This document shows, in pieces, positions 1 to 8,324 of a DNA stretch of 59,928 nt. Under the pieces are notes generated by a model. That model was not told where the DNA came from and made no database searches. It saw nothing but the letters and a program-made list of their open reading frames with translations. This DNA is from Chloroflexota bacterium (GTDB lineage: Bacteria > Chloroflexota > Limnocylindria > Limnocylindrales > CSP1-4): contig PMXQ01000047.1 of assembly GCA_003171065.1 (NCBI GenBank), positions 3,587 through 63,514 on the forward strand. Direction: 5' to 3'. A program made the position numbers and the translations under genes. Numbering within the stretch: position 1 is the stretch's first letter; every line of letters begins with the position of its first letter.

Positions 1-1211
1 GGCGGCGCGGCATTCGGCGCGGCTGTAGCCGGAACAGGCAGAGCCGCGGCGGCGCCGGCTCGTGCGGCCAGCATCGCCCGTTCTCGGGCCACAGGCAGAA
101 CGGCAACGGCGATCGTCACAACGCCAAGCGCGCCCAGGCACGCGGAGACGAAGTACAGCCCGCGAATCGTCAGCAAGCCCGCCAGCTGACCCCCGACGCC
201 CGAGCCGAGGATCGCGGCCAGGCTGGCCGTCACCCCGCTCAGAAGTCCCTGGGCCGTGGCCGCGGTCCCTTTTGGCGCCTGGAGCGAGACGAATGTCACT
301 CCTCCAATCAGGATCAGGGCGTAGCCCGCGCCCTGGATCAGCGAGCAGGCAAGGAGCAGGGCCGGAGCCGTGAAGACCACATTGGCGACCTGGCGCAAGA
401 AGGTGATGGCGGCCCCGATGACGATCAAACGCTCGACCCCGACGCGTCTCGCCAGCCACGGGAAGAGGAACATCGTCGGGACCTCCAGTGTCGCGGCGAT
501 GGCCCATGTCCAGCCCACCACGCTGCCCGGCGCACCGAGGCTCCCGAGATAGATCGAGAAGAACGACGTCTGCGCGGAGATGGCCGTCCAGGCCACCAGC
601 GAGCCGACGAGGAAGAGGGCGATCGGACGATGGCGCAGGACGGTGCCGGGGGCTTTGCGGAGGCTGGACGGGCGCACGGAATCGTGGCGCGGAGGGAGCG
701 CGATTGCGGAGGCGCCGACCAGGGCCAGAGCCGGGACCATCACCCAGAACAGAGCGCCCATGCCGCCACGGTCGACCAGCAGACCGACGATCGGCGCGAA
801 GACGATGAAGCTGGCCGATCCGCACGCTCGAATCCAGCCATAGCGGGTCCGGTCCGCGCCGACCATCGACAGAACGCGGACGTCCATCATCGGGCCCATG
901 CCGGCCATTCCCACGGCCCACGTCCCCGCCGCGACGACGATCAGCGGGGTGGCTCCTGCCGTGGCCAGGCCCACGGCCCCAACCGTGGCGATCATGGCGG
1001 CGAAGGGGATCAGCAGCCGTGAGGCAGGAACATGGTCGTGGATCGCGCCCCAGATCGGTGCCGCGCCCACGACCACGGCCGAGGTGAAGGCCGCCAGCAG
1101 ACCAATGGCGGGCAGTGGGAGGCCGAGGCTCTGGTAGTACTGCTGGAGGAACGGCGAATACGCGCCGACGGCGGCGAACAGGATTACGTAGGCCGTCGCC
1201 GCGCGAAACAC
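1..1211 (-). CDS. MFS transporter, 3' end cut by window edge
   Basis: Reading the complementary strand from GTG at 1211 gives 403 codons without a stop before the window edge. The product is a polytopic membrane protein with about 11-12 hydrophobic segments, starting VFRAATAYVILFAAVGAYS and containing PIWGAIHDHVP after the second helix, the position of the MFS loop 2-3 motif. The general form (N-terminal YVILFAAVGAYSPFLQQYY) resembles the MFS_1-like/LacY-NagP group, so sugar or nucleoside transport is possible, but the substrate cannot be told. The GTG start is chosen because GGAGGA lies nine bases upstream. The last visible residues are Ala/Pro-rich, so only a short tail is probably missing. 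It has the same direction as the phosphatase gene behind it (162 bp away). Confidence 0.8.
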   Translation of the reverse strand, partial: MFRAATAYVILFAAVGAYSPFLQQYYQSLGLPLPAIGLLAAFTSAVVVGAAPIWGAIHDHVPASRLLIPFAAMIATVGAVGLATAGATPLIVVAAGTWAVGMAGMGPMMDVRVLSMVGADRTRYGWIRACGSASFIVFAPIVGLLVDRGGMGALFWVMVPALALVGASAIALPPRHDSVRPSSLRKAPGTVLRHRPIALFLVGSLVAWTAISAQTSFFSIYLGSLGAPGSVVGWTWAIAATLEVPTMFLFPWLARRVGVERLIVIGAAITFLRQVANVVFTAPALLLACSLIQGAGYALILIGGVTFVSLQAPKGTAATAQGLLSGVTASLAAILGSGVGGQLAGLLTIRGLYFVSACLGALGVVTIAVAVLPVARERAMLAARAGAAAALPVPATAAPNAAP

Positions 1212-1372
1212 CCGGTCAGGTCCTCCATACCGTCGATCGTGGCAGTCCCACTCCGGGCCAGTCTGCCACTCGCGGCCCGGCGGCGCAGATGGCCACACGG
1301 CCGGGGGCGGCCATTGGCGGCGCGGGACGCCGGCGAGCCTGTGGATATCCGGGCCGCGGACACCCGATCGGT

Positions 1373-2149
1373 CTAGCCCCAGGGCGCCTCGCCCGGGCAT
1401 CGGAGATGGCCGACGTCGTTGGCGAGGATCAGCTGAGCGCCGTCGGGCGGATCGCCCCGCTCGTAGCGCAAGACCGTGAGATTGACCCGATCTTGAAGGA
1501 AGCGGCGACGGTAGTCACGGACGGGGATGCCCAGCGCCACGCACAAGAGGATGCGGTCGAAGGTCCCGTGGGCGACTACGAGGGCGCGGCGCTCACCCTC
1601 AGCCTCGGCCTGGGCTTCGGACACGATCGCCCGCGAGCCGCCCGGATCGGGCGAATGCCGGCCGTCTCGTGTGCCGGGCGTGCCGGGCGTGGGCGTGTTG
1701 GCCGTGGGCGCGCCAGCCGTGCCGTTCGACGCCGACTCTTCGGCCTCGATCAGGTCCACCAGGAAGTTGAGCGCCCGGGCCGCCACGTCATCCCCCGATT
1801 CGCCGCCGGGGGAATGCGTAGCCGCCGGATCGTGCTCCCAGCGAGCCCTCAGCTCCGGGTCCTGGGCGTCGATCTCAGCGTAGGTCAGGCCCTCCCAGCG
1901 CCCGTAGTCGAGCTCGCGCAGCCGCTCGTCCACCTCGACCGGCCGTCCGGCGGCGATCGTCTGGGCCGTCTCGAGCGCCCGCAGCATGGGGCTCGAAACG
2001 ATACGGTCGATCCGAACGCCCGAGAGCCGGCGGGCCAGCGCCTCGGCCTCCTCGCGCCCGCGGGGGAGGAGTGGCACGTCGAGCTGCCCGCCGAGCATGA
2101 CGTCGCCCTCCGCAGCCTGGCCGTGACGGGTGAGAAGCAAAGTCAGCAT
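1373..2149 (-). CDS. Histidine phosphatase family protein (phosphoglycerate mutase-like)
   Basis: 258 aa. The N terminus LTLLLTRHGQA carries the RHG motif with the catalytic histidine; further family marks are SSPMLRALETAQTI (second Arg), LRELDYGRWEGLTYAE and a C-terminal VVAHGTFDRILL with the second histidine. These are the landmarks of the cofactor-dependent mutase/acid phosphatase branch (e.g. alpha-ribazole phosphatase, broad-specificity phosphatases); the substrate is unknown. A Gly/Pro/Thr-rich insertion of about 40 residues sits between the third helix region and the VVAHG strand and is unusual. No Shine-Dalgarno is visible; a TAGACT box ends six bases before the ATG, so the mRNA is probably leaderless. 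Confidence 0.85.
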   Translation of the reverse strand: MLTLLLTRHGQAAEGDVMLGGQLDVPLLPRGREEAEALARRLSGVRIDRIVSSPMLRALETAQTIAAGRPVEVDERLRELDYGRWEGLTYAEIDAQDPELRARWEHDPAATHSPGGESGDDVAARALNFLVDLIEAEESASNGTAGAPTANTPTPGTPGTRDGRHSPDPGGSRAIVSEAQAEAEGERRALVVAHGTFDRILLCVALGIPVRDYRRRFLQDRVNLTVLRYERGDPPDGAQLILANDVGHLRCPGEAPWG

Positions 2150-2155
2150 GGTGGA

Positions 2156-2161
2156 AGTCTA
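2156..2161 (-). promoter_or_regulatory. -10 box TAGACT of a leaderless phosphatase mRNA
   Basis: On the minus strand TAGACT is followed by exactly six bases (TCCACC) and then the ATG at 2149. This is the same geometry seen before several other genes here and implies transcription starting at or next to the start codon. Inferred from sequence only. Confidence 0.55.
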
Positions 2162-2501
2162 CGGTGGAGCCGGCGGTGCGGTGTGCGCAGGATTCCCGCC
2201 CTATGAACGCTATGCAGAGCACGGCCGTCCGATCCCGGGTGGACTGGCCCGACGCGCCACACTCGCCAGCCCGGGAGGTACCTCCTGCGCTCCGAATCGC
2301 CACCTTTCGGCGGGCAGACTGGGCCCGACGCGCTGCCGCCGGCCGCTCCGGGCGGGTGGTCTCTGAACAACGCCCGTCATGTGAGAATCTTGCAGAAATG
2401 GGCCGCCCGCCGCAGCGCCCCGCGCCGCGCTCGCGCCGGCGCCCGACCGTCGCCGGCGCGCCTCTGGGCCCCCGCGCCGCTCGGCCCGCCCCGCGCCGCG
2501 C
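2162..2501. other. Intergenic stretch, no gene seen
   Basis: Between fhs and the phosphatase gene. The part next to the fhs stop (2400-2501) is almost pure G/C with overlapping GCGCC/GGCGC inverted repeats but has no T-run, so it is not a convincing intrinsic terminator. Open frames here are only GC-driven shadows. Confidence 0.4.
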
Positions 2502-4226
2502 CTAAAACAGCCCGACGATGTTGCCTTCGGCGTCGATGTCGATCGATTCGCCGGCGGGGTGCGAGGGCAGCCCCGGCATCGTGCGCATCTCGCCCAGGAG
2601 CGGCGTGACGAAGCCCGCCCCGGCCGAGAGACGAACCTCGCGGATGGGGACGCGGAAGCCGGCCGGTCGACCCTTGAGCGAGGGGTCGTGGCTCAGCGAG
2701 AGGTGCGTCTTGGCCATGCAGACCGGCAGGTTGCCGAAGCCGAGGTCCTCGTACAGCTTCAGCGCCCTGGTGGCGGCCGGCAGCTCGTCGACGCCGCGTG
2801 CGCCGTAGATCCGGACCGCCACCGTCTCGATCTTCTCGCGCAGGGGGATGTCGTCCGGGTAGAGCAGCCGGAACTCCGGCGCTCCTTCTTCCGCCGCCGA
2901 CCAGACGGCCCGGGCCAGGTCCTCCGCCCCGGCCCCGCCCTCCTCGAAGTGACGGCTCACAACCACGTCGCGCGCGCCGGCGGCCATCGCCACTTCCCGG
3001 ATCGCGGCGACTTCCGCCTCCGTGTCGCCGGGGAAGTGGTTGATCGCCACGACCACCGGCACGTTGAACACGCGGACGTTCTCGATCTGGGCGGCCAGGT
3101 TGGCCGAGCCCTTGCGGACTGCCTCGACGTTCTCCCGCTCGAGGGCCGGGTCCAGCGGCCTGCCGGCCACGATCCGCCCGACGCCGCCGTGCATCTTGAG
3201 AGCGCGGACCGTGGCCACCATGACGGCAGCGTCGGGTCGCAGCCCGCTCTGGCGGCACTTGATGTCGAAGAACTTCTCGGCGCCCATGTCCGCCCCGAAG
3301 CCGGCCTCGGTGCAGGCAATCTCGCACGTCGCCAGCGCCAGGCGATCGGCCAGGACGCTGTTGTTGCCGTGGGCGATGTTGGCGAACGGGCCGCAATGGA
3401 CGAAGGCCGGACCGCCTTCGAGCGTCTGGAGCAGGTTCGGCTTGATCGCGTCGAGCAGGAGGACCGTCATCGAGCCGGCGCACTTGAGGTCTTCGGCGGT
3501 GATCCGTCGGCCGTCGAAGCTGGTCGCGACGACCATCCGCCCGAGCCGGCGGCGCAGGTCCTGCAGGTCCGATGCGAGCGCGAGGACCGCCATGACTTCG
3601 CTGGCGACGGTGATCTGCCATTCGGTCTCGCGCGGGTAGCCGTTCTCGCGGCCGCCCAGGCCGATGATCGCCTTTCGAACAGCGCGGTCGGAGATGTCGA
3701 CGACACGCGGCCAGAGCACGCCCAGCGGGTCGATGCCGAGCGGGTTGTTGTGCGTAAGCGAGTTGTCGACGAACGCGGCGAGCAGGTTGTGCGCCGCACC
3801 CACGGCGTGGTTGTCGCCGGTGAGGTGGAGGTTGAAGTCCTCCATCGGGATCACCTGGCTGTAACCGCCGCCGGCCGCGCCGCCCTTGATCCCGAAGACG
3901 GGCCCGAGTGAAGGCTGGCGGATGCAGACAGCCGCGCGACGGCCGATCCGGTTGAGCCCCTGTACCAGCCCGATGTTGGTGGTCGTCTTGCCCTCGCCGA
4001 GCGGCGTCGGTGTGATCGCCGTGACGACGACGTATTTGCCGTGCTTGCCCTTCGCTGCCGCCTCCGCTTCCAGGCGAGTGATGCCGGCCAGGCTGATCTT
4101 GGCCTTGTACGGCCCGTAGAGCTCGACCTCGTCGTCGTGGAGGCCCAGCTCGCGGGCGAGCTCCATGATCGGCCGCGGGGTCACCGACCGGGCGATCTCG
4201 AGGCTGTTGGGCATGGGGCCGCTCAT
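2502..4226 (-). CDS. fhs: Formate-tetrahydrofolate ligase
   Basis: 574 aa, normal length for the family. It ligates formate to tetrahydrofolate using ATP, giving 10-formyl-THF. The P-loop region TPTPLGEGKTTTNIGLVQGL is intact at about residues 71-90; PSLGPVFGIKGGAAGGGYSQ follows, a family signature. The N terminus NSLEIARSVTPRPI is typical. The ATG at 4226 overlaps the folD stop by four bases (ATGA), so it is translated as the last gene of the fchA-folD-fhs operon. The operon interconverts formate, formyl-, methenyl- and methylene-THF; direction (assimilation of formate or formate release) cannot be read from sequence. Confidence 0.97.
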   Translation of the reverse strand: MSGPMPNSLEIARSVTPRPIMELARELGLHDDEVELYGPYKAKISLAGITRLEAEAAAKGKHGKYVVVTAITPTPLGEGKTTTNIGLVQGLNRIGRRAAVCIRQPSLGPVFGIKGGAAGGGYSQVIPMEDFNLHLTGDNHAVGAAHNLLAAFVDNSLTHNNPLGIDPLGVLWPRVVDISDRAVRKAIIGLGGRENGYPRETEWQITVASEVMAVLALASDLQDLRRRLGRMVVATSFDGRRITAEDLKCAGSMTVLLLDAIKPNLLQTLEGGPAFVHCGPFANIAHGNNSVLADRLALATCEIACTEAGFGADMGAEKFFDIKCRQSGLRPDAAVMVATVRALKMHGGVGRIVAGRPLDPALERENVEAVRKGSANLAAQIENVRVFNVPVVVAINHFPGDTEAEVAAIREVAMAAGARDVVVSRHFEEGGAGAEDLARAVWSAAEEGAPEFRLLYPDDIPLREKIETVAVRIYGARGVDELPAATRALKLYEDLGFGNLPVCMAKTHLSLSHDPSLKGRPAGFRVPIREVRLSAGAGFVTPLLGEMRTMPGLPSHPAGESIDIDAEGNIVGLF

Positions 4227-5221
4227 CGGGCTGCGTCTCCCGTCGTCGCAGCGCCCCGCTCCGCCTGATCCGTCGCCGCCCGCAAGAGATGCGTCAGGAG
4301 CAGCGCGTTGGTGAGCGGCCCAACGCCGCCGGGCACGGGCGTGATCGCCGAGACGACGCCCTGCGCGGATTCGAAGTCCACGTCGCCGACGAGGCGCTCC
4401 GCGCCGTGGCCGTCCGGCACGACGTTGATGCCCACGTCCACCACTACTACTCCCGGCGAGAGCATCTCGCCGGTGACCAGGCCCGGCTTGCCGGCCGCCA
4501 CGATCAGGATCTCCGCGTCGCGGGTGTAGTGGCCCAGGTCGCGCGTCTTCGAGTGGAGGATGCTGATCGTGCCGTGCTCGCGCAGAAGCAGCAGCGCCGC
4601 AGGCTTGCCGACGACGTTCGACCGCCCGACAACGACCACGCGCTTCCCGGCGATCTCGATGCCGGACCGCTTCAGGATCTCGACCGAGGCCTGGGCCGTT
4701 GCAGGCAGGAAGCCGTCGTAGCCGAGCGAGAGCAGGCCGGCGTTGCGGGGATGAATGCCGTCGATGTCCTTGGCCGGGTCGATCGAATCGATGACGGTCC
4801 GCAGCGGAACGTGGGCCGGGAGCGGCATCTGGACGATGATCCCGGCCACAGCCGGGTCGGCGTTCAGGCTCTCGATCTCGTTGCAGAGCGCATCGGCGGT
4901 CACGTCCGAGCCGATCTCCACCAGTCGTCCCTGGACGCCCACCTTTTCGCAGGTCCGAAGGATCTGCCCGAGGTACACGGCTGAAGGCGCGTCCGCGCCG
5001 ACGAGGACGATCGCGAGTGTGGGCACGTAGCCCCAGCGCTCCTTAAACGCGGCGAAGTCGGCGGTCAGGCCGGCGCGAATCTCAGCCGCGATGGGGCCGC
5101 CGGCCAGCAAGCGCGGGCCCGCCGTCGCGGCGGTCGCGGTCTCGGCCACAGGCGCAGGGGTGGTTGGCACCGTCGCGGCGAGTCCGGTCGTGACGATCGT
5201 CCCGTCGCGGCGGTCGCTCAC
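4223..5221 (-). CDS. folD: FolD-type methylene-THF dehydrogenase with altered cyclohydrolase site
   Basis: 332 aa including a Thr/Ala-rich N-terminal extension of about 38 residues before RLLAGGPIAAEIRAG. Family marks: GIIVQMPLPAHV, KDIDGIHPRN, the Rossmann turn VVVVGRSNVVGKPAA and TPVPGGVGPLT. Two normally conserved active-site elements are changed: in the YxxxK motif the sequence is AVYLGQILRTCEKVG, so the catalytic lysine (Lys56 of human FolD) is isoleucine, and PCTPxG is replaced by LPATAQA. The conserved Gln of VQMPLP and Asp of DIDG remain. By family knowledge the lysine is needed for cyclohydrolase action, so this is probably a dehydrogenase only, with fchA next door doing the cyclohydrolase step. 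It overlaps fchA and fhs by four bases on each side. Confidence 0.93.
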   Translation of the reverse strand: MSDRRDGTIVTTGLAATVPTTPAPVAETATAATAGPRLLAGGPIAAEIRAGLTADFAAFKERWGYVPTLAIVLVGADAPSAVYLGQILRTCEKVGVQGRLVEIGSDVTADALCNEIESLNADPAVAGIIVQMPLPAHVPLRTVIDSIDPAKDIDGIHPRNAGLLSLGYDGFLPATAQASVEILKRSGIEIAGKRVVVVGRSNVVGKPAALLLLREHGTISILHSKTRDLGHYTRDAEILIVAAGKPGLVTGEMLSPGVVVVDVGINVVPDGHGAERLVGDVDFESAQGVVSAITPVPGGVGPLTNALLLTHLLRAATDQAERGAATTGDAAR

Positions 5222-5886
5222 TCGTCCTCCGGGTCCCTGGCCCCTTCGGACAGGACGATCTCGCGGATCCGCGACGCCAGCGCCGAAATGTCATGCAGCG
5301 TTTCGTCGAGCTGGCAGCTCATCATCTCGGAATACTCTTCATCGCCGGTCGAGGGCAGGTTGATGCGCACGTTCTCCGCTGCTCCCCTTGCGCCCGCTTC
5401 GGCGAGCAGCGCCGCCACCAGCACGTCGCTGGAGGCGTTGACGTTGCTCCGCCCGGCGAGCGCCTCGACGACCTCCGCCAGCCGCCGGCACGCGCGAACG
5501 CAATCCCACGGCGCGTCCGACGCCACCCGCGCCGCCGCACGAATTGTCGCTTGCCGCGCCTCGATCTGCTGATCCGTGTCCCGCGGCAGCTTGAGTGCCG
5601 CGGCATACACGGCGTACGCGTCCGCGTCTCGATCGGAGATTGCCAGCAACTCAGCCGCGAGTTCCTTGCCCGCGGCGTCGGCTCGAGCAAGCGTGGCCTC
5701 GTAGGCCGAGTACTTGGGCCGGCCGGCAGAGAGACCCGCAACCATCGATACAAGCGCCGCACCCAGCGCCGCCGCCAGGGCGGAAGCCGCTCCTCCTCCA
5801 GGAACGGGTTCGGCCGAGGAAAGGCTCTCTACGAACTGGCCGACGGTCAGATCTGCGAACGAGACGGACTTCCGCTTCTTCTCCAT
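5218..5886 (-). CDS. fchA: Methenyl-THF cyclohydrolase (FTCD cyclodeaminase-like)
   Basis: 222 aa. The glycine-rich motif PVPGGGAASALAAALGAAL near residue 28 and the following helical layout identify the formiminotransferase-cyclodeaminase/FchA family. The likely reaction is methenyl-THF plus water to 10-formyl-THF. It is the first gene of the fchA-folD-fhs operon; its stop overlaps the folD start by four bases. A TACAAT box ends six bases upstream of the ATG, so the operon mRNA is probably leaderless. Cyclodeaminase acting on formimino-THF is the alternative, but no histidine-degradation genes are nearby and the folD change fits FchA. Confidence 0.9.
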   Translation of the reverse strand: MEKKRKSVSFADLTVGQFVESLSSAEPVPGGGAASALAAALGAALVSMVAGLSAGRPKYSAYEATLARADAAGKELAAELLAISDRDADAYAVYAAALKLPRDTDQQIEARQATIRAAARVASDAPWDCVRACRRLAEVVEALAGRSNVNASSDVLVAALLAEAGARGAAENVRINLPSTGDEEYSEMMSCQLDETLHDISALASRIREIVLSEGARDPEDE

Positions 5887-5892
5887 ACCGCG

Positions 5893-5898
5893 ATTGTA
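5893..5898 (-). promoter_or_regulatory. -10 box TACAAT of the fchA-folD-fhs operon
   Basis: TACAAT on the minus strand, then six bases (CGCGGT), then the fchA ATG. Near-consensus -10 and leaderless geometry. No clear -35 was seen. Confidence 0.6.
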
Positions 5899-5974
5899 GG
5901 GAACAAACCACCATTCCCGTTAGTCGCTCGCAGATTCCGCCGGTGGGCGGCGGCAGATTCGGCCGGGCGAGCCC

Positions 5975-6244
5975 TCACGCCAGGCCCACCTCGTCGTCGA
6001 CCCCATTAACCGTCCAACGGTGCGACCGATGCGTGTAGCAGAGCGCCAGCTTGACTCCCGGCGTTTCGACCTCGAAGAACGTGCGGGGGCCGATGGCGGC
6101 TCGAAAGGCCGAAGTCTCACTGCGCACCGCAGTCAGGCGCGTCACCGGCAGGCGAACGTCGCCCCAGGTGATCTCGCGCGGGCTGCCATCCAGCCAGCCA
6201 GCTCGGACACGGACACTGACGGGTTCCATGCGGACGATGGCCAT
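5975..6244 (-). CDS. DUF6504 family protein, SOS-controlled
   Basis: 89 aa, soluble, no signal peptide. The sequence (starting MAIVRMEPVSVRVRAGW, with FFEVETPGVKLALCYTHRSH and WTVNGVDDE near the end) matches what I know as DUF6504, a small domain often found beside Y-family polymerase genes; its biochemical role is unknown. GAGGAG seven bases before the ATG is a good ribosome site. The gene is preceded by a strong promoter with two LexA boxes (6301-6354), so it should be induced by DNA damage. fchA follows 88 bp later but has its own promoter. dinB lies about 0.8 kb upstream on the same strand. Confidence 0.75.
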   Translation of the reverse strand: MAIVRMEPVSVRVRAGWLDGSPREITWGDVRLPVTRLTAVRSETSAFRAAIGPRTFFEVETPGVKLALCYTHRSHRWTVNGVDDEVGLA

Positions 6245-6300
6245 CGCGGACTCCTCTTCGCATTGGCGGGCCGTCGTTCGCTCGGGGGCACTTGAGCAGA

Positions 6301-6354
6301 AGAACGGACGTTCTATTACACTGGCAGCCTAGTCGAACAGGCGTTCGATGTCAA
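6301..6354 (-). promoter_or_regulatory. SOS promoter with two LexA operators (DUF6504 gene)
   Basis: Minus strand: -35 TTGACA (6349-6354), a 17-bp spacer, -10 TAGGCT (6326-6331). One LexA box CGAACGCCTGTTCG (6334-6347) fills the spacer; a second, AGAACGTCCGTTCT (6301-6314), lies downstream of the -10. Both match the Gram-positive SOS core GAAC-N4-GTTC without error. The lexA promoter at 13641 has the same design. Confidence 0.88.
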
Positions 6355-6361
6355 GTCCGGG

Positions 6362-6939
6362 CGCTCAGCGCCTTCATTGACGCCGCAATCGTGCCGGTTG
6401 CGTGTGACAGCTACAGTGTCACTGGAAAGCGGACGCCCGTTCGATTACGGTCGCGGGCCTCGATCGAGCCCTGGATTCGCAGCCAGCGGCCGGACCGGCC
6501 TCGGTTCTTGCCGGCACACACCAGGGAGACATTCGGCAGTCTCGGCCCCGCCTTCGGCACCTGCCGCCCCCGGAAACAAGTCCCTGGAAGCGTCCCCAGA
6601 GCGTGGGCGGCCCCAGAAGGGCACTCGAGGGCGCGATCACCCTCCCAACCACCCCAGAGCGGGCCCTCCACCCACGGATCCCTTGCCCGATGTCGGTGTG
6701 GTGTGAAGTAGGAAGCTTCGGCGGCGAGCGACCGGCGCCGCCTGGCCTTGCTGACCACCCAACAGCCGACGAACCGACATGGCGGTCGCCTCCAGCTGGC
6801 CGGGTTCGACCGGCACGACGATGTCGAGCACCCAGCCACCGCTGGTCAGTGCACGGAGAGTGGCCGATCGCGCCCGAGGGCCGCTGAATCGGCCCCAGCC
6901 AGACCCGGTCGGATGATCGACCGGTTCAGGCCCTCGCAA
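6362..6939. other. Long intergenic region, no supported gene
   Basis: Between the SOS promoter and the repeats behind dinB. Contains a GTGAC...GTCAC inverted repeat at about 6405-6421 and a LexA-like site with one core mismatch at 6430-6443. Reading frames here have no family features and look like GC-driven noise. It may be the remnant of a lost gene, but nothing supports a specific one. Confidence 0.4.
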
Positions 6940-7039
6940 CCCGCGGCCCACTCGATCCCGCGGCCCACTCGATCCCGCGGCCCACTCGATCCCGCGGCCT
7001 ATTCGATCCCGCGGCACACTCGCCCGCGGCCTATTCGAT
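6940..7039. repeat. 17-bp tandem repeat reaching into the dinB 3' end
   Basis: Unit CCCGCGGCCCACTCGAT, three exact copies (6940-6990), then copies with CCTATTCGAT or CACACT (6991-7022), and a last copy 7023-7039 that contains the dinB stop codon region. About six copies. The copy inside dinB reads as its final codons, suggesting that the array grew by duplication of the gene's 3' end. Confidence 0.85.
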
Positions 7040-8278
7040 CTCGTCCTCGATCCTGGGGATGCCGACGCGGCCCTCGACGGCGGAGGCCGGATCGCGCTCG
7101 AAGGGAGAGGGCATCGGGCGATGGAGCAGGCTCGCGCGGGTGACGGCCCGGTCACCGAAGCGGCGGCGGACCGCATCCGTCGCGTCCACCACGCGCCGCT
7201 GCTTCTCGTCCACGATCTCGAACATGCTGGTCTGCTCGGGCTGGCCGAACCCGGTCGCGGCCACGCCGAGCAGCCGGATCTTCTTGCCTCGAACCTCCGG
7301 CCGGGTCAGCTCCAGCGCCGCCCGCCAGATCGTGTCCGTCAGATCGCTCGGCTCCGGCAGCGCTTTCTGCCGCGTGATCGTTCGGAACTGGGAGTCTCGA
7401 ATCTTCACCGCCACGGTGCCAGCGCGAATCCCCGCCGCCCGAAGTCGGGCCGACACGCCTTCGGTCAATGCCAGCAGCGTCCGTTCGATTTCGGCCGCAT
7501 CGGTCACGTCGACCGCGAACGTCGTCTCATGGCTGACCGACTTCGCCCCCTCGCCCCCGCCCACGACCGGGACCGGATCGATGCCGAGCGCCCGCTCATG
7601 AAGTGTGGCGCCGTGGTCGCCGAGGGCGCGCGCGAGCGTCTCAACCGGCAGCGAGGCCAGCTCGCCGATCGTTCGAATGCCCAGGCCGTGCAGTCGATCG
7701 GCCGTCTTGGGCCCGATTCCCCACAGCCTCCGGATCTCGAGCGGGGCCAGGAAGGCGGCCTCTTCGCCGGGTTGGACCACGACCAGCCCGTCGGGCTTGC
7801 GGAGGTCGCTCCCCACCTTGGCCACGAGTTTGGTCGTCGCCACGCCGACCGAAACGGTGAGGCCGGTGGCCACAACAACGTCCGCCTTGATGCGCCGGGC
7901 GATCTCCGGCGCGGGCCCGAAGAGCCCTTCCGAACCGGCGACGTCCAGGAAAGCCTCGTCGATCGAGACCTGTTCGACCACCGGCGTGAAGCGGCGCAGC
8001 ACCGTCATGACCTCACGGCTGACGCGCTGGTACTTGGCGCCATCGACCGGCAGGAAGATGCCGTCGGGGCAGAGCGAGAGCGCCGTCCGCAGCGGCATCG
8101 CCGAATGCACGCCGAACTTGCGCGCCTCGTAGCTGCAGGTGCTGACGACGCCTCGGGACCGCGGGTCTCCGCCCACGATGACGGGCTTGCCGCGCAGCTC
8201 CGGCCGGTCGCGCTGTTCCACCGCCGCGAAGAACGCGTCGAGGTCCACGTGGATGATGGTGAGGCGGCCGGCGGTCAT
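7031..8278 (-). CDS. dinB: DNA polymerase IV (Y-family)
   Basis: About 415 aa. Error-prone translesion polymerase. N terminus IIHVDLDAFFAAVEQ holds the first catalytic aspartate; the second acidic pair is in VEQVSIDEAFLDV; helix-hairpin-helix region IRRLWGIGPKTADRLHGLGI; little-finger domain at the C terminus. No clear beta-clamp QL[SD]LF peptide is visible at the extreme end. Start: ATG 8278 gives the usual short N terminus; ATG 8302 would add eight residues and overlaps the divergent promoter region. No LexA box lies between it and the divergent gene, so SOS control, if any, is not direct. Confidence 0.95.
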   Translation of the reverse strand: MTAGRLTIIHVDLDAFFAAVEQRDRPELRGKPVIVGGDPRSRGVVSTCSYEARKFGVHSAMPLRTALSLCPDGIFLPVDGAKYQRVSREVMTVLRRFTPVVEQVSIDEAFLDVAGSEGLFGPAPEIARRIKADVVVATGLTVSVGVATTKLVAKVGSDLRKPDGLVVVQPGEEAAFLAPLEIRRLWGIGPKTADRLHGLGIRTIGELASLPVETLARALGDHGATLHERALGIDPVPVVGGGEGAKSVSHETTFAVDVTDAAEIERTLLALTEGVSARLRAAGIRAGTVAVKIRDSQFRTITRQKALPEPSDLTDTIWRAALELTRPEVRGKKIRLLGVAATGFGQPEQTSMFEIVDEKQRRVVDATDAVRRRFGDRAVTRASLLHRPMPSPFERDPASAVEGRVGIPRIEDEIE

Positions 8279-8312
8279 AGCCAAATCATGGCGCGGGGCC
8301 ATTGCCGGCGCC

Positions 8313-8318
8313 TACCAT
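8313..8318 (+). promoter_or_regulatory. -10 box TACCAT, leaderless start of the LLM oxidoreductase
   Basis: TACCAT, six bases (TTCGAC), ATG at 8325. The divergent dinB start lies within 50 bp, so both promoters share this small region. Confidence 0.55.
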
Positions 8319-8324
8319 TTCGAC

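Noticed and set aside
2377-2501. Intrinsic terminator after fhs
   Set aside because: Many GC inverted repeats but no T-run and no single best hairpin.
6430-6443. Third LexA-like site CGGACGCCCGTTCG
   Set aside because: One mismatch in the GAAC half and no promoter boxes around it; not counted as an operator.
6411-6839. Minus-strand frame of 142 codons in the long intergenic region
   Set aside because: No start signal, composition like noise, no family pattern; its end resembles the false frames often seen over non-coding DNA.
6940-7039. CRISPR array or IS end
   Set aside because: 17-bp units without spacers; no transposase nearby.
8279-8324. LexA operator for dinB
   Set aside because: No GAAC-N4-GTTC or close variant lies in the dinB upstream region.
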